This document shows, piece after piece, positions 48,701 to 60,159 of a stretch of 64,000 nucleotides of DNA. The first letter of the stretch is position 1. Every line of letters starts with the position of its first letter. Source of the DNA: Solenopsis invicta (Eukaryota; Arthropoda; Insecta; Hymenoptera; Formicidae); assembly GCF_016802725.1 (NCBI RefSeq), contig NW_024105249.1:61872-125871 (forward strand). Reading direction: 5' to 3'. The notes beneath the pieces were generated by a model, which saw nothing but the letters and a program-made list of their open reading frames with translations, was not told where the DNA came from and ran no database searches. The translations under genes and the position numbers were made by a program.

Positions 48701-51700
48701 CTTTCGTTTTCACTTTAACAATTTGATCCATTATGATAAAAGTTAGAACTCTTCCCGGGGCTAACAGAACACAGAGATATTGGAGAAATTCGCAAAAAAA
48801 TTTTACTCAAAAGTTTCGAACTTTGATTGATATAAGTCTTTCCTTTTTCACTTCAGCGATTCGATACATCATGATAAAAGTTATAACTCTTCTGTGGGCT
48901 ATCAGAACAGAGAGATATTGGAAAAAATCGGAAAAAAAACAATTTTACTCAAATATTTCGAACTTTGACTGATATAACTTTTTCGTCTTTCACTTTAGCG
49001 ATTCGATCCATTATGATAAAAGTTAGAATTTTTCTGGGGGCTATCAACACGCAGAGATATTTGAAAAATTCGTAAAAAAAATTTTACTCAAAAATTTCGT
49101 ACTTTGACTGATATAAGTCTTTCCTTTTTCACTTCAGCGATTCGATACATCATGATAAAAGTTATAACTCTTCTGTGGGCTATCAGAACACAGAGATATT
49201 AGAAAAAAAAAGAAAAAAACCAAATTTAATCAAAAATTTCAAACTTTGACTGATATAACACTTTCGTCTTTCACTTTAGCGATTCGATCCATTATGATAA
49301 AAGTTAAAACTCTTCTGGGGGCTATCAAAACGCAGAGATATTTAAGAAATTCGCAAAAAAAATTTAACTTATAAATTTAGTACTTTGACTGATATATATC
49401 TTTCGTTTTTCACTTTAACGACTTGATCCATTATGATAAAAGTTAGATCTCGTCTCGGGGCTATCAGAACACAGAGATATTGGAGAAATTCGCAAAAAAA
49501 ATTTTACTCAAAAATTTCGAACTTTGACTGATATAACTCTTTCGTCTTTCACTTTAGCGATTCGATCCATTATGATAAAAGTTAGAACCCTTCTGGGGGA
49601 TATCAAAACGCAGATATTTGAGAAATTCGTAAAAAAAATTTTACTCAAAAATTTCGTACTTTGACTGATATAACTCTTTCGTTTTTCACTTTAACTATTT
49701 GATCTGTTATGATAAATGTTAGAACTCGTCTCGGGGCTATCAGAACACAGAGATGTTGGAGAAATTCGCAAAAAAATTTTACTCAAAAATTTCGAACTTT
49801 GACTGATATAAGTCTTTCCTTTTTCACTTCAGCGATTCGATACATCATGATAAAAGTTATAACTTTTCTGTGGGCTACCAGAACACAGAGATATTAGAGA
49901 AATTCTGAAAAAAAGGAATTTTATTTAAAAATTTCATACTTTGACTGATATAACTCTATCGTCTTTCACTGTAGCGATTCGATCCATTATGCTAAAAGTT
50001 AGAACTCTTCTGGGGGCTATAAAAACACAGAGATATTTGAGAAATTCGCAAAAAAGTTTTATTCAAAAATTTAGTACTTTGATTGATATAACTCTTTGGT
50101 TTTTCATTTTAACGATTTGATCCATAATGATAAAAGTTAGAACTCTTCTCGGGGCTATGAGAACACAGAGATATTAAAGAAATTCGCAAAAAAAATTTTA
50201 CGCAAAAATTTCGAAATTTGACTGATATAAGTCTTACCTTTTTCACTTCAACAATTCGATACATCGTGATAAAAGTTACAACTCTTCTGTGGGCTATCAG
50301 AACACAGAGATATTGGAGTAATTCGGAAAAAAACCAATTTCACTCAAAAATTTCGAACTTTGACTGATATAACACTTTCGTCTTGCACTTTAGCGATTCG
50401 ATCTATTATGATAAAAGTTAGAACTCTTCTGGGGGGTATAAAAACACAGAGTTATTTGAGAAATCCACAAAAAAGTTTTATTCAAAACTTTAGTACTTTG
50501 ATTGATATAACTCTTTGGTTTTTCACTTTAACAATTTGATCCATAATGATAAAAGTTAGAACTCTTCTCGGGGCTATGAGAACACAGAGATATTAAAGAA
50601 ATTCGCAAAAAAAGTTTTACTCAAAAATTTCGTAATTTGACTGATATAAGTCTTCCCTTTTTCACTTCAACAATTCGATACATCGTAATAAAAGTTACAA
50701 TTCTTCTGTGGGCTATCAGAACACAGAGATATTGGAGAAATTCGGAAAAAAACCAATTTTACTCAAAAATTTCGAACTTTGACTGATATAATTCTTTCGT
50801 ATTGCACTTTAGCGATTCGATCTATTATGATAAAAGTTAGAACTCTTCTGGGGGCTATAAAAACACAGAGATATTTGAGAAATTCGCAAAAAAGTTTTCT
50901 CAAAAATTCCGTACTTTGATTGTTATAACTCTTTCTTTTTCACTTTAGCGATTCGATCGATTATAATAAAAGTTAGAACTCTTCTGGGGGCTATAAAAAC
51001 ACAGAGATATTTGAGAAATTCGCAAAATAGTTTTACTCAAAAATTTCGTACTTTGATATAACTCTTTCGTGTTTCACTTTAACGATTTGATCTATAATGA
51101 TAAAAGTTAGAACTCTTCTCGGGGCTATGAGAACACAAAGATATTAAAGAAATTCGCAAAAAAAATTTTACTCAAAAATTTCGAAATTTGACTGATATAA
51201 GTCTTCCCTTTTTCACTTCACCAATTCGATACATCGTGATAAAAGTTACAACTCTTCTGTGGGTTATCAGAACACAGAGATATTGGAGAAGTTCGAAAAA
51301 AACCAATTTTACTCAAAAATTTCAAACTTTGACAGATCTAACCCTTTCGTCTTGCACTTTAGCGATTCGATCTATTATGATAAAAGTTAGAACTCTTCTG
51401 GGGGCTATAAAAACACAGAGATATTTGAGAAATTCGCAAAAAGTTTTACTCAAAAATTTAGTACTTTGATTGATATAACTCTTTGGTTTTCACTTTAACG
51501 ATTTGATCCATAATGATAAAAGTTAGAACTCTTCTCGGGGCTATGAGAACACAGAGATATTAAAGAAATTCGCAAAAAAAATTTTACTCAAAAATTTCGA
51601 AATTTGACTGATATAAGTCTTCCTTTTTCACTTCAACAATTCGATACATCGTGATAAAAGTTACAACTCTTCTGTGGGCTACCAGAACACAGAGATATTG

Positions 51701-54700
51701 GAGAAATTCGGAAAAAAACCAATTTTACTCAAAAATTTCGAACTTTGACTGATATAACTCTTTCGACTTGCACTTTAGCGATTCGATCTATTATGATAAA
51801 AGTTAGAACTCTTCTGGGGGCTATAAAAACACAGAGATATTTGAGAAATTCGCAAAAAAGTTTTATTCAAAAATTTAGTACTTTGATTGATATAACTCTT
51901 TGGTTTTTCATTTTAACGATTTGATCCATAATGATAAAAGTTAGAACTCTTCTCGGGGCTATGAGAACACAGAGATATTAAAGAAATTCGCAAAAAAAAT
52001 TTTACTCAAAAATTTCGTAATTTGACTGATATAAGTCTTCCCTTTTTCACTTCAACAATTCGATACATCGTGATAAAAGTTACAACTCTTCTGTGGGCTA
52101 TCAGAACACAGAGATATTGGAGAAATTCGGAAAAAAAACAATTTTACTCAAAAATTTCGAACTTTGACTGATATAACAGTTTCGTCTTGCACTTTAGCGA
52201 TTCGATCTATTATGATAAAAGTTAGAACTCTTCTGGGGGGTATAAAAACACAGAGTTATTTGAGAAATCCACAAAAAAGTTTTATTCAAAACTTTAGTAC
52301 TTTGATTGATATAACTCTTTGGTTTTTCACTTTAACAATTTGATCCATAATGATAAAAGTTAGAACTCTTCTCGGGGCTATGAGAACACAGAGATATTAA
52401 AGAAATTCGCAAAAAAAGTTTTACTCAAAAATTTCGTAATTTGACTGATATAAGTCTTCCCTTTTTCACTTCAACAATTCGATACATCGTAATAAAAGTT
52501 ACAATTCTTCTGTGGGCTATCAGAACACAGAGATATTGGAGAAATTCGGAAAAAAACCAATTTTACTCAAAAATTTCAAACTTTGACAGATCTAACCCTT
52601 TCGTCTTGCACTTTAGCGATTCGATCTATTATGATAAAAGTTAGAACTCTTCTGGGGGCTTTAAAAACACAGAGATATTTGAGAAATTCGCAAAATAGTT
52701 TTACTCAAAAATTTCAAACTTTGATTGATATAACTCTTTCGTTTTTCACTTTAACGATTTGATCCATAATGATAAAAGTTAGAACTCTCCTCGGGGCTAT
52801 GAGAACACAGAGATGATAAAGAAATTCGCAAAAAAAATTTTACTCAAATATTTCGAAATTTGACTGATATAAGTCTTCCCTTTTTCACTTCAACAATTCG
52901 ATACATCGTGATAAAAGTTACAACTCTTTTGTGGGCTATCAGAACACAGAGATATTGGAGAAATTCGTAGAAAAACCAATTTTACTCAAAAATTTCAAAC
53001 TTTGTCTAATCTAACCCTTTCGTCTTGCACTTTAGCGATTCGATCTATTATGATAAAAGTTAGAACTATTCTGGGGGCTACAAAAACACAGAGATATTTG
53101 AGAAATTCTCAAAAAAGTTGTACTCAAAAATTTAGTACTTTGATTGATATAACTCTTTGGTTTATCACTTTAACAATTTGATCCATAATGATAAAAGTTA
53201 GAACTCTTCTCGGGGCTATGAGAACACAGAGATATTAAAGAAATTCGCAAAAAAAATTTTACTCAAAAATTTCGAAATTTGACTGATATAAGTCTTCCCT
53301 TTTTCACTTCAACAATTCGATACATCGTGATAAAAGTTACAACTCTTCTGTGGGCTACCAGAACACAGAGATATTGGAGAAATTCGGAAAAAAACCAATT
53401 TTACTCAAAAATTTCGAACTTTGACTGATATAACTCTTTCGTCTTGCACTTTAGCTATTCGATCTATTATGATAAAAGTTAGAACTCTTCTGGGGGCTAT
53501 AAAAACACAGAGATATTAGAGAAATTCGCAAAAAGATTTTACTCAAAAATTTAGTACTTTGATTGATATAACTCTTTCGTTTCTCACTTTAGCGATTTGA
53601 TCCATAATGATAAAAGTTAGAACTCTTCTCGGGGCTATGAGAATACAGAGATATTAAAGAAATTCGCAAAAAAAATTTCACTCAAAAATTTCGAAATTTG
53701 ACTGATATAAGTCTTCCCTTTTTCACTTCAAAAATTCGATACATCGTGATAAAAGTTACAACTCTTCTGTGGGCAATCAGAACACAGAGATATTGGAAAA
53801 ATTCGGAAAAAAACCAATTTTACTCAAAAATTTCAAACTTTGACAGATCTAACCCTTTTATCTTGCACTTTAGCGATTCGATCTATTATGATAAAAGTTA
53901 GAACTCTCCTGGTGGCTTTAAAAACACAGAGATATTGAGAAATTCGCAAAAAGTTTTACTCAAAAATTTAGTACTTTGATTGATATAACTCTTTGTTTTC
54001 ATTTACGATTTGATCCATAATGATAAAAGTTAGAACTCTTCTCGGGGCTATGAGAAACAGAGATATTAAAGAAATTCGCAAAAAAATTTACCAAAATTTC
54101 GAAATTTGACTGATATAAGTCTTCCCTTTTTCACTTCAAAAATTCGATACATCGTATAAAAGTTACAACTCTTCTGTGGGCAATCAGAACACAGAGATAT
54201 TGGAAAAATTCGGAAAAAAACCAATTTTACTCAAAAATTTCAAACTTTGACAGATCTAACCCTTTTATCTTGCACTTTAGCGATTCGATCTATTATGATA
54301 AAAGTTAGAACTCTCCTGGTGGCTTTAAAAACACAGAGATATTTGAGAAATTCGCAAAATAGTTTTACTCAAAAATTTCAAACTTTGATTGATATAACTC
54401 TTTCGTTTTTCACTTTAACGATTTGATCCATAATGATAAAAGTTAGAACTCTCCTCGGGGCTATGAGAACACAGAGATGATAAAGAAATTCGCAAAAAAT
54501 ATTTTACTCAGAAATTTCGTAATTTGACTGATATAAGTCTTCCCTTTTTCACTTCAACAATTCGATACATCGTGATAAAAGTTACAACTCTTCTGTGGGC
54601 TATCAGAACACAGAGATATTGGAGAAATTCGGAAAAAAACCAATTTTACTCAAAAATTTCGAACTTTGACTGATATAACTCTTTCGTCTTGCACTTTAGC

Positions 54701-55228
54701 TATTCGATCTATTATGATAAAAGTTAGAACTCTTCTGGGGGCTATAAAAACACAGAGATATTTGAGAAATTCGCAAAAAATTTTACTCAAAAATTTCGTA
54801 CTTTGATATAACACTTTCGTGTTTCACTTTAACTATTTGGTCCATAATGATAAAAGTTAGAACTCTTCTCGGGACTATGAGAACACAGAGATATTAAAGA
54901 AATTCGCAAAAAAAATTTTACTCAAAAATTTCGGATATTGACTGATATAAGTCTTCCCTTTTTCACTTCAACAATTCGATACATCGTGATAAAAGTTCCA
55001 ACTCTTCTGTGGGCTATCAGAACACAGAGATATTGGAGAAATTCGGAAAAAAACCAATTTTACACAAAAATTTCAAACTTTGACTCATATAACTCATTCG
55101 TCTTGCACTTTAGCGATTCGATCTATTATGATAAAAGTTAGAACTCTTCTGGGGGCTATAAAAACACAGAGATGTTTGAGAAATTCGCAAAAAAGTTTTA
55201 CTCAAAAATTCCGTACTTTGATTGTTAT
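45704..55228. repeat. Satellite array, about 139-140 bp monomer (left block)
   Basis: Tandem monomers of about 139-140 bp fill this 9.5 kb block. Each includes variants of TTCACTTTAGCGATTCGATC, ATGATAAAAGTTAGAACTCT, GGGGCTATCAGAACACAGAG and ATTTTACTCAAAAATTTCGA. From about 50.2 kb three monomer types alternate (ending CCAATTTTACTCAA, TAGTACTTTGA or GAAATTTGACTGATATAAG), giving a higher-order unit near 417 bp. Around 47581-48696 a four-monomer unit of 558 bp is duplicated almost exactly. Short plus-strand ORFs recur only because the repeat lacks stops in places; the monomer length is not a multiple of three. Confidence 0.95.
47581..48696. repeat. Two-copy 558 bp higher-order repeat within the satellite
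   Basis: Sequence from about 47581 recurs at about 48139 nearly unchanged, including the unusual variants CATTAATGATTTGATCC and AGATATAGGAGAAATTCG. The 558 bp spacing equals four monomers. This marks a recent unequal exchange or amplification. Confidence 0.85.
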
Positions 55229-56226
55229 TGTGGCGAACCAAAATCCGCCACCAACATACGCGCGCGCGCGAGCGCGCAGCAAGCCGCGGGCGCCAGCGTG
55301 GGCGCGAGCGCCGGCGCTAGTTCAGGCGCCGCCGCTAGGCGGCCGCTTTCTCGGGAGTCAAATGCATCCACCGAGCGCATATTATACGCGACCGCAACCC
55401 GTCAAGCACGCATCCTCCGATCGAGGCTGAGCTCCTGTTGGGCCCTTCGATCTCGAGAATCGTCACCTGAGGTGCGCTCCTTTACGGGCCCTCGCTCTTG
55501 GTGTACCCAGAGGTGCGCTCCTTCACGGGCCCTCTCCCTTGGTATCACCCGAGGTGCGCTCCTGCACGGGCCCTCGATCTTGGTGTAACACGAGGTGCGC
55601 TCCCTCCAGGGCCCTCAATCTTTTGGTCGAAGAGCTTCGTGGCACGTCAAACTGCCTCGTCGACGTCTCCGACGGGACCGTCCCGGTCCTTACCCGCACC
55701 CGGACTGTCCGGGGTGCGTCTGTCCAGACGAGTGCCAGGGAGTTCCCATACTCGACTCCGGCATAGCGTTCCTTCCTTGGGAGCTGAGGCATATAGAGGT
55801 ACCACGACACTACGACCCTCGCCGCCGGTGTACCGTAACAAGGAGTCAGGGGACCCAAACGTCGCCCACCGCCGCTTCGGCCACGTCCAGCGGTACCCAG
55901 ACGTCCCCTGAGCCTGCAACGAGCACTCCGCAGAAGCTTCGAAGCGTCGTCGTCGTCCCAGTCGCTCCTTCGTCGCGTTCTCCGCGTCCTCGCACGCCAG
56001 GGCGATCTCTCCCCGCAGAAAAGCGGGAGAAAAAGAAACGGAAGGATAAACTGATAAAAAATCTATTCGGCAACTGACCGACTTTTTTAGGCGCCTCCGG
56101 GCGCCGCCTAAGCCACTACCAAAGAAAAGTATACCTTTGTAACAAAGAGTTATTCCAATAAAGAACACGTAAACGTATAACGTGTAATTATTTGTGGAAC
56201 CTTCTGATACCACAAGCAACCCCACA
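55229..56226 (+). repeat. 5' long terminal repeat
   Basis: Begins TGTGGCGAACC and ends CAACCCCACA. A CG-repeat run follows the start. A TATA-like box (ATATTATACG) lies near 55379, an AATAAA polyadenylation signal at about 56157, and a GC-rich stem-loop (TTAGGCGCC...CGCCTAA) near 56088-56113. Four 41 bp tandem units occupy 55469-55630. An ATG-less open frame of 160 codons spans 55595-56077. Confidence 0.96.
55469..55630 (+). repeat. Four 41 bp tandem units in the 5' LTR
   Basis: Units beginning GAGGTGCGCTCC start at 55469, 55510, 55551 and 55592, each followed by a GGGCCCTC core. The same four units recur in the 3' LTR from 60400. Their position downstream of the TATA-like box suggests a 5' leader or enhancer role, which is inference. 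Confidence 0.85.
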
Positions 56227-56229
56227 AAT

Positions 56230-56247
56230 TGGTGACCCCGACGTGAT
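56230..56247 (+). other. Primer-binding site, tRNA-Trp type
   Basis: TGGTGACCCCGACGTGAT starts three bases after the 5' LTR. Its complement, ATCACGTCGGGGTCACCA, corresponds to the conserved 3' end of eukaryotic tRNA-Trp including CCA, as I recall that tRNA. Confidence 0.8.
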
Positions 56248-56261
56248 CAAAAATCAGCACC

Positions 56262-57047
56262 ATGACAGAGGCACATGGTAGTGGCACCAACGCAACAGAG
56301 GAACGTCCGCACATCCACCGAGTAGCACTCAAAATACCTCCGTTTTGGGCCGACGAGCCCGAACTATGGTTTGCTCAGCTGGAAGGCCAGTTTATGCTAG
56401 GAGGCATAACGCAGGACAGTACGAAATACGCTTACGTATTGTCCCACATCGAAACAAAGCACGCCAAGGAAATCAAGGATCTAATTACGAAGCCCCCTGC
56501 GGAGAACAAGTATGAAAATTTAAAAAAGGCCCTCATACAAAGACTTTCGATTTCGCAAGAGCAACAGATCCGACAGCTACTCGAACACGAAGAGATAGGA
56601 GATCGTAGGCCATCACAATTCCTACGACACCTACAAGCCCTCGCAAACTCCGCCATCCCAGACCAGTTGCTACGAACCCTGTGGATGGGCAGACTGCCGT
56701 CACAACTGCAAGCCATTCTAGCTACCCGAACGGCAGATGATCTCGAGGCAGTAGCCGAGCAGGCCGACCGCATCCACGAGGTCGCCAACAGAGCTACAGG
56801 AGTCGCTAGCCTACAACCTGCAACTCCAACGCTCGAGCAACAAGTCAAGGAACTCACTAAGCAAGTAGCAAATCTAAGCGGGCGATTATCACGGTCAACG
56901 GAAAAAAGCCAGAAACGTGACCGTTCCCAGAGCCGCAGCAAAAAGAAAGCGAAAGAGGGTAACGTGTGCTTCTACCACAAGCGATTCAAGGACAAAGCTA
57001 AGAAGTGCACACAGCCGTGCGAGTTCAAGAAAAGTGAGGAAAACTAG
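56262..57047 (+). CDS. gag: Retrotransposon Gag
   Basis: 261 aa structural protein of the LTR element, starting at an ATG 15 bases after the primer site. The N-terminal part carries the PPFWADEPELWFAQLEGQF motif seen in capsids of many insect Ty3/gypsy elements. A coiled region and a Lys/Arg/Ser-rich nucleic-acid-binding tail follow. The classical CCHC knuckle is missing; instead there is a C-x2-H-x9-C-x3-C arrangement near the C-terminus. It ends at TAG 57045-57047. No internal stop or frameshift is seen. Confidence 0.92.
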   Translation: MTEAHGSGTNATEERPHIHRVALKIPPFWADEPELWFAQLEGQFMLGGITQDSTKYAYVLSHIETKHAKEIKDLITKPPAENKYENLKKALIQRLSISQEQQIRQLLEHEEIGDRRPSQFLRHLQALANSAIPDQLLRTLWMGRLPSQLQAILATRTADDLEAVAEQADRIHEVANRATGVASLQPATPTLEQQVKELTKQVANLSGRLSRSTEKSQKRDRSQSRSKKKAKEGNVCFYHKRFKDKAKKCTQPCEFKKSEEN

Positions 57048-60000
57048 ATGGGCAGTCGTTGGTAGCGGCAAACGGCTCCAGCCCGAAACCTTGCCGCTTA
57101 TTCGTCACAGACGGCAGCACCAAAACAAGATACTTGATCGACACCGGGTCAGACGTCTGCGTTTTCCCTCGAACTCTGGTTCACGGCCGACGGCTAGTCA
57201 GCGCGGGAGAACTATTTGCAGCAAACGGTTCCGCTATACGAACCTACGGCGACCTGACGATAAGACCCGACCTTGGTTTACGCCGAGACTTCCTGTGGCG
57301 ATTCATCGTGGCAGATGTAACTACACCAATAATTGGTTCCGATTTCCTAGCACATTTTCACCTCTTGCCAGACGTACGAAGAGGCCAACTAGTGGACGCA
57401 AAAACGGGACTACGAACAGACGGAGCGACAAGAGGAACAAACCTACCCTCGGTCAAGTCCATAATTGGAAGCACTCCGTACCACCTACTTTTGTCACAGT
57501 TCCCGAAGATCACGCAGAGCTCGGGTACTTACCAAAAGAAGCAGCCACACTCTACCGTGCATTACATCAAAACCACGGCTGGACCACCAGAAGCAAGCCG
57601 GCCACGAAGGTTAACGCCTGAAAAGCTTAAGGCAGCAAAAGCGGAATTTAATCTTCTTCTGGAAGAAGGGATTATACAACCTTCTAAGAGCCCATGGGCC
57701 GCGCCACTCCACATGGCTCCGAAGAAAGGAAACACTTGGAGACCGTGCGGAGACTACAGAAAACTGAACGCAAGAACGGTACCAGATCAATACCCGATTC
57801 CTCACATAGAGGATTTCACGCAAGGCCTCGAAGGAAAAACACTGTTCTCCACGCTAGACTTGGTCCGAGCGTACAATCAAATTCCAGTGCACCCGGAGGA
57901 CATTCCCAAGACGGCGATCACGACGCCTTTCGGGTTATTCGAGTTTCGGTACATGCCTTTCGGGTTACGCAACGCCGCACAGACATTCCAGAGGTTCATC
58001 AATGAGGTACTGCACGGCCTAGATTTCTGTTACGCCTACATCGACGACATCCTCGTCGCCTCCAGCAACGAGGAGGAGCACAGAAAACATTTAGAGGAGC
58101 TATTTCGTCGTCTCGATGCATACGGCATTCAAATAAACCCTGCCAAGTGCACTTTTGGAGCCACAGAGGTCAAGTTTTTGGGATACATGGTGTCCGCAGA
58201 GGGCACGCAACCATTGCCAGAGAAAGTCCAAGCAATCAAGGACTACAAAAGACCTGAGAACATCAAGCAGATGAGGCAATTCTTAGGCACCTTAAACTTC
58301 TACAGAAGGTTTATCCCAGGAGCAGCAAACGACCAGGCAAAACTGCACGACGTACTGCAAGGACCAAAACAAAAAGGGAAAACTCCGATAGAATGGACCC
58401 CTCAACTGGAACAAGCGTTTCAACTTTGCAAAGATAGTCTAGCAAAGGCAACGCTATTGGCCCATCCGAAAGCAGAAGCAACAATCACATTAACCACCGA
58501 TGCCTCAGACACAGCATTAGGAGCGGTGGTGCACCAGGAAGTCGACGGAAACCAGCAACCGTTAGCATTCATGAGCAAGAAACTCAACCAAGCTCAAGTG
58601 AAATACAGTCCGTACGACAGGGAACTTTTGGCAATCTACGCAGCGGTGAAGTACTTTCGGCACTTGTTGGAAGGCCGGAAGTTTACCATCTTCACGGATC
58701 ACAAACCGCTGGTTTACGCATTCCAGCAAGATCCATTGCGCAGTTCCCCACGGCAAGCGCGACACCTGGATTTCATCGGTCAATTTTCAACAGACATCCG
58801 ACACGTGGCCGGCAAGGACAACGTAGTCGCTGACGCATTATCTCGAGTAGAGGCTATACAGAAAGCGCCTGACTTCGAAGAAATGGCAAAGTCACAGAAA
58901 GAAGATCCTGAACTTCAACAGTTGCTTGACGGCAGCATACAGTCGTCACTCAAACTAACGGAAATTCCGATACCCGGGACTGAAATCAAACTGTATTGCG
59001 ACACATCAACACAGACAGCGCGTCCCTACGTAACGGAACCGTTTAGAAAGCAAGTATTCCAAGCACTGCATGGACTATCGCACCCCGGCATTAGAGCAAC
59101 GGAGAGATTGGTCAGACAGAAATACATATGGCCTAACATCCAACGGGACTGCCGAGCGTGGGCACGAACATGTCTGCAATGCCAAAAAGCCAAGGTACAC
59201 AGACACACAGTCACGCCAACGGGGAATTTTCTAGGACCGACGAAAAGATTCCAGCACATACACATGGACCTGGTCGGACCCATGCCAACATCGCTTGGAT
59301 ACAAATATTGCTTGACAATCATAGACCGCTTCACGAGATGGCCGGAAGCAATTCCTGTTCCCGACATTACGGCCGAAACAGTAGCCAGACAGCTTTTCAC
59401 AAATTGGATAGCAAGATTCGGAACACCAACAAGGATCACTACAGACCAAGGACGACAATTCGAGTCCGAGCTATTCAAGAAGCTAACAAAACTAACTGGG
59501 TCCACTCATCTCCATACCACAGCGTACCATCCAGCAGCCAATGGGATGGTAGAGAGGCTCCACCGGCAGTTAAAGGCAGCCATAAAGAGCCACCAAACCG
59601 AAGCATGGGCGGAGATACTCCCAGTCGTTTTAATGGGCATCAGGGCCGCGTGGAAAGAGGACTTACAAGCAACACCGGCGGAAATGGTCTACGGAGAACC
59701 AATTCGGTTACCAGGACAGTTTCTCAACGAAGCCGACAGCGAAACAGACACGTCGGAAGGATTCGTAAAGGACCTGAAGAAAGCAATGAAAAGCCTGCAA
59801 CCAAGAGTAAGAAGGCACGGACAAAAAGCCACGTTTGTATTTAAAGACTTAGCCACGACACAACAAGTTTTCTTACGACATGACGCGCCGACGAAAACGC
59901 TACAACCGCCGTACGACGGACCATACAAGGTCCTAAACAGAGGAGAAAAAACGTTTAAAATCCTCATCAACGGGCGAGCCATCAATGTGTCAATCGATAG

Positions 60001-60142
60001 ACTAAAACCTGCTTACATTTTGGAACCAGAAGAAACGGAACAAAATCAGAGCACAACAGAACAGACACCCAAGGTATCCAACGAGAAACGGACGAGAAGC
60101 GGACGAATATCACGTCCACCAGTCCGATTCCAAGGACTTTAA
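57038..60142 (+). CDS. pol: Retrotransposon Pol (protease, reverse transcriptase, RNase H, integrase)
   Basis: Frame open from 57038, one base back relative to gag and overlapping its last ten bases, so a -1 frameshift is the likely route of expression; no ATG opens the frame. Counting from the codon at 57059, the aspartic protease motif LIDTGSD lies near residue 26, the reverse transcriptase YIDD box at 327-330, the RNase H TDAS motif near 480, the HHCC zinc-binding region from His675, and the integrase catalytic triad at about Asp737, Asp796 and Glu832 (last spacing 35). The frame continues unbroken to TAA at 60140, about 1027 codons, and all catalytic motifs look intact. No chromodomain or env is recognised. 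The copy may be active or very recently so. Confidence 0.95.
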   Translation, partial: GKLDGQSLVAANGSSPKPCRLFVTDGSTKTRYLIDTGSDVCVFPRTLVHGRRLVSAGELFAANGSAIRTYGDLTIRPDLGLRRDFLWRFIVADVTTPIIGSDFLAHFHLLPDVRRGQLVDAKTGLRTDGATRGTNLPSVKSIIGSTPYHLLLSQFPKITQSSGTYQKKQPHSTVHYIKTTAGPPEASRPRRLTPEKLKAAKAEFNLLLEEGIIQPSKSPWAAPLHMAPKKGNTWRPCGDYRKLNARTVPDQYPIPHIEDFTQGLEGKTLFSTLDLVRAYNQIPVHPEDIPKTAITTPFGLFEFRYMPFGLRNAAQTFQRFINEVLHGLDFCYAYIDDILVASSNEEEHRKHLEELFRRLDAYGIQINPAKCTFGATEVKFLGYMVSAEGTQPLPEKVQAIKDYKRPENIKQMRQFLGTLNFYRRFIPGAANDQAKLHDVLQGPKQKGKTPIEWTPQLEQAFQLCKDSLAKATLLAHPKAEATITLTTDASDTALGAVVHQEVDGNQQPLAFMSKKLNQAQVKYSPYDRELLAIYAAVKYFRHLLEGRKFTIFTDHKPLVYAFQQDPLRSSPRQARHLDFIGQFSTDIRHVAGKDNVVADALSRVEAIQKAPDFEEMAKSQKEDPELQQLLDGSIQSSLKLTEIPIPGTEIKLYCDTSTQTARPYVTEPFRKQVFQALHGLSHPGIRATERLVRQKYIWPNIQRDCRAWARTCLQCQKAKVHRHTVTPTGNFLGPTKRFQHIHMDLVGPMPTSLGYKYCLTIIDRFTRWPEAIPVPDITAETVARQLFTNWIARFGTPTRITTDQGRQFESELFKKLTKLTGSTHLHTTAYHPAANGMVERLHRQLKAAIKSHQTEAWAEILPVVLMGIRAAWKEDLQATPAEMVYGEPIRLPGQFLNEADSETDTSEGFVKDLKKAMKSLQPRVRRHGQKATFVFKDLATTQQVFLRHDAPTKTLQPPYDGPYKVLNRGEKTFKILINGRAINVSIDRLKPAYILEPEETEQNQSTTEQTPKVSNEKRTRSGRISRPPVRFQGL

Positions 60143-60147
60143 GACAA

Positions 60148-60159
60148 CCAAGGGGGTCA
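60148..60159 (+). other. Polypurine tract
   Basis: A purine run (CCAAGGGGG then TCA) lies directly before the TG start of the 3' LTR, the expected site for plus-strand priming. Confidence 0.7.

Noticed and set aside
45742..54938. Repeated 60-93 aa ORFs in the satellite with similar sequences
   Set aside because: They arise from each monomer or from two adjacent monomers. The 139-140 bp period does not preserve frame, and single-base indels change it freely.
56432..56941. 169 aa minus-strand ORF opposite gag
   Set aside because: Shadow frame of the coding gag sequence with no independent support; other minus-strand frames under pol were dropped for the same reason.
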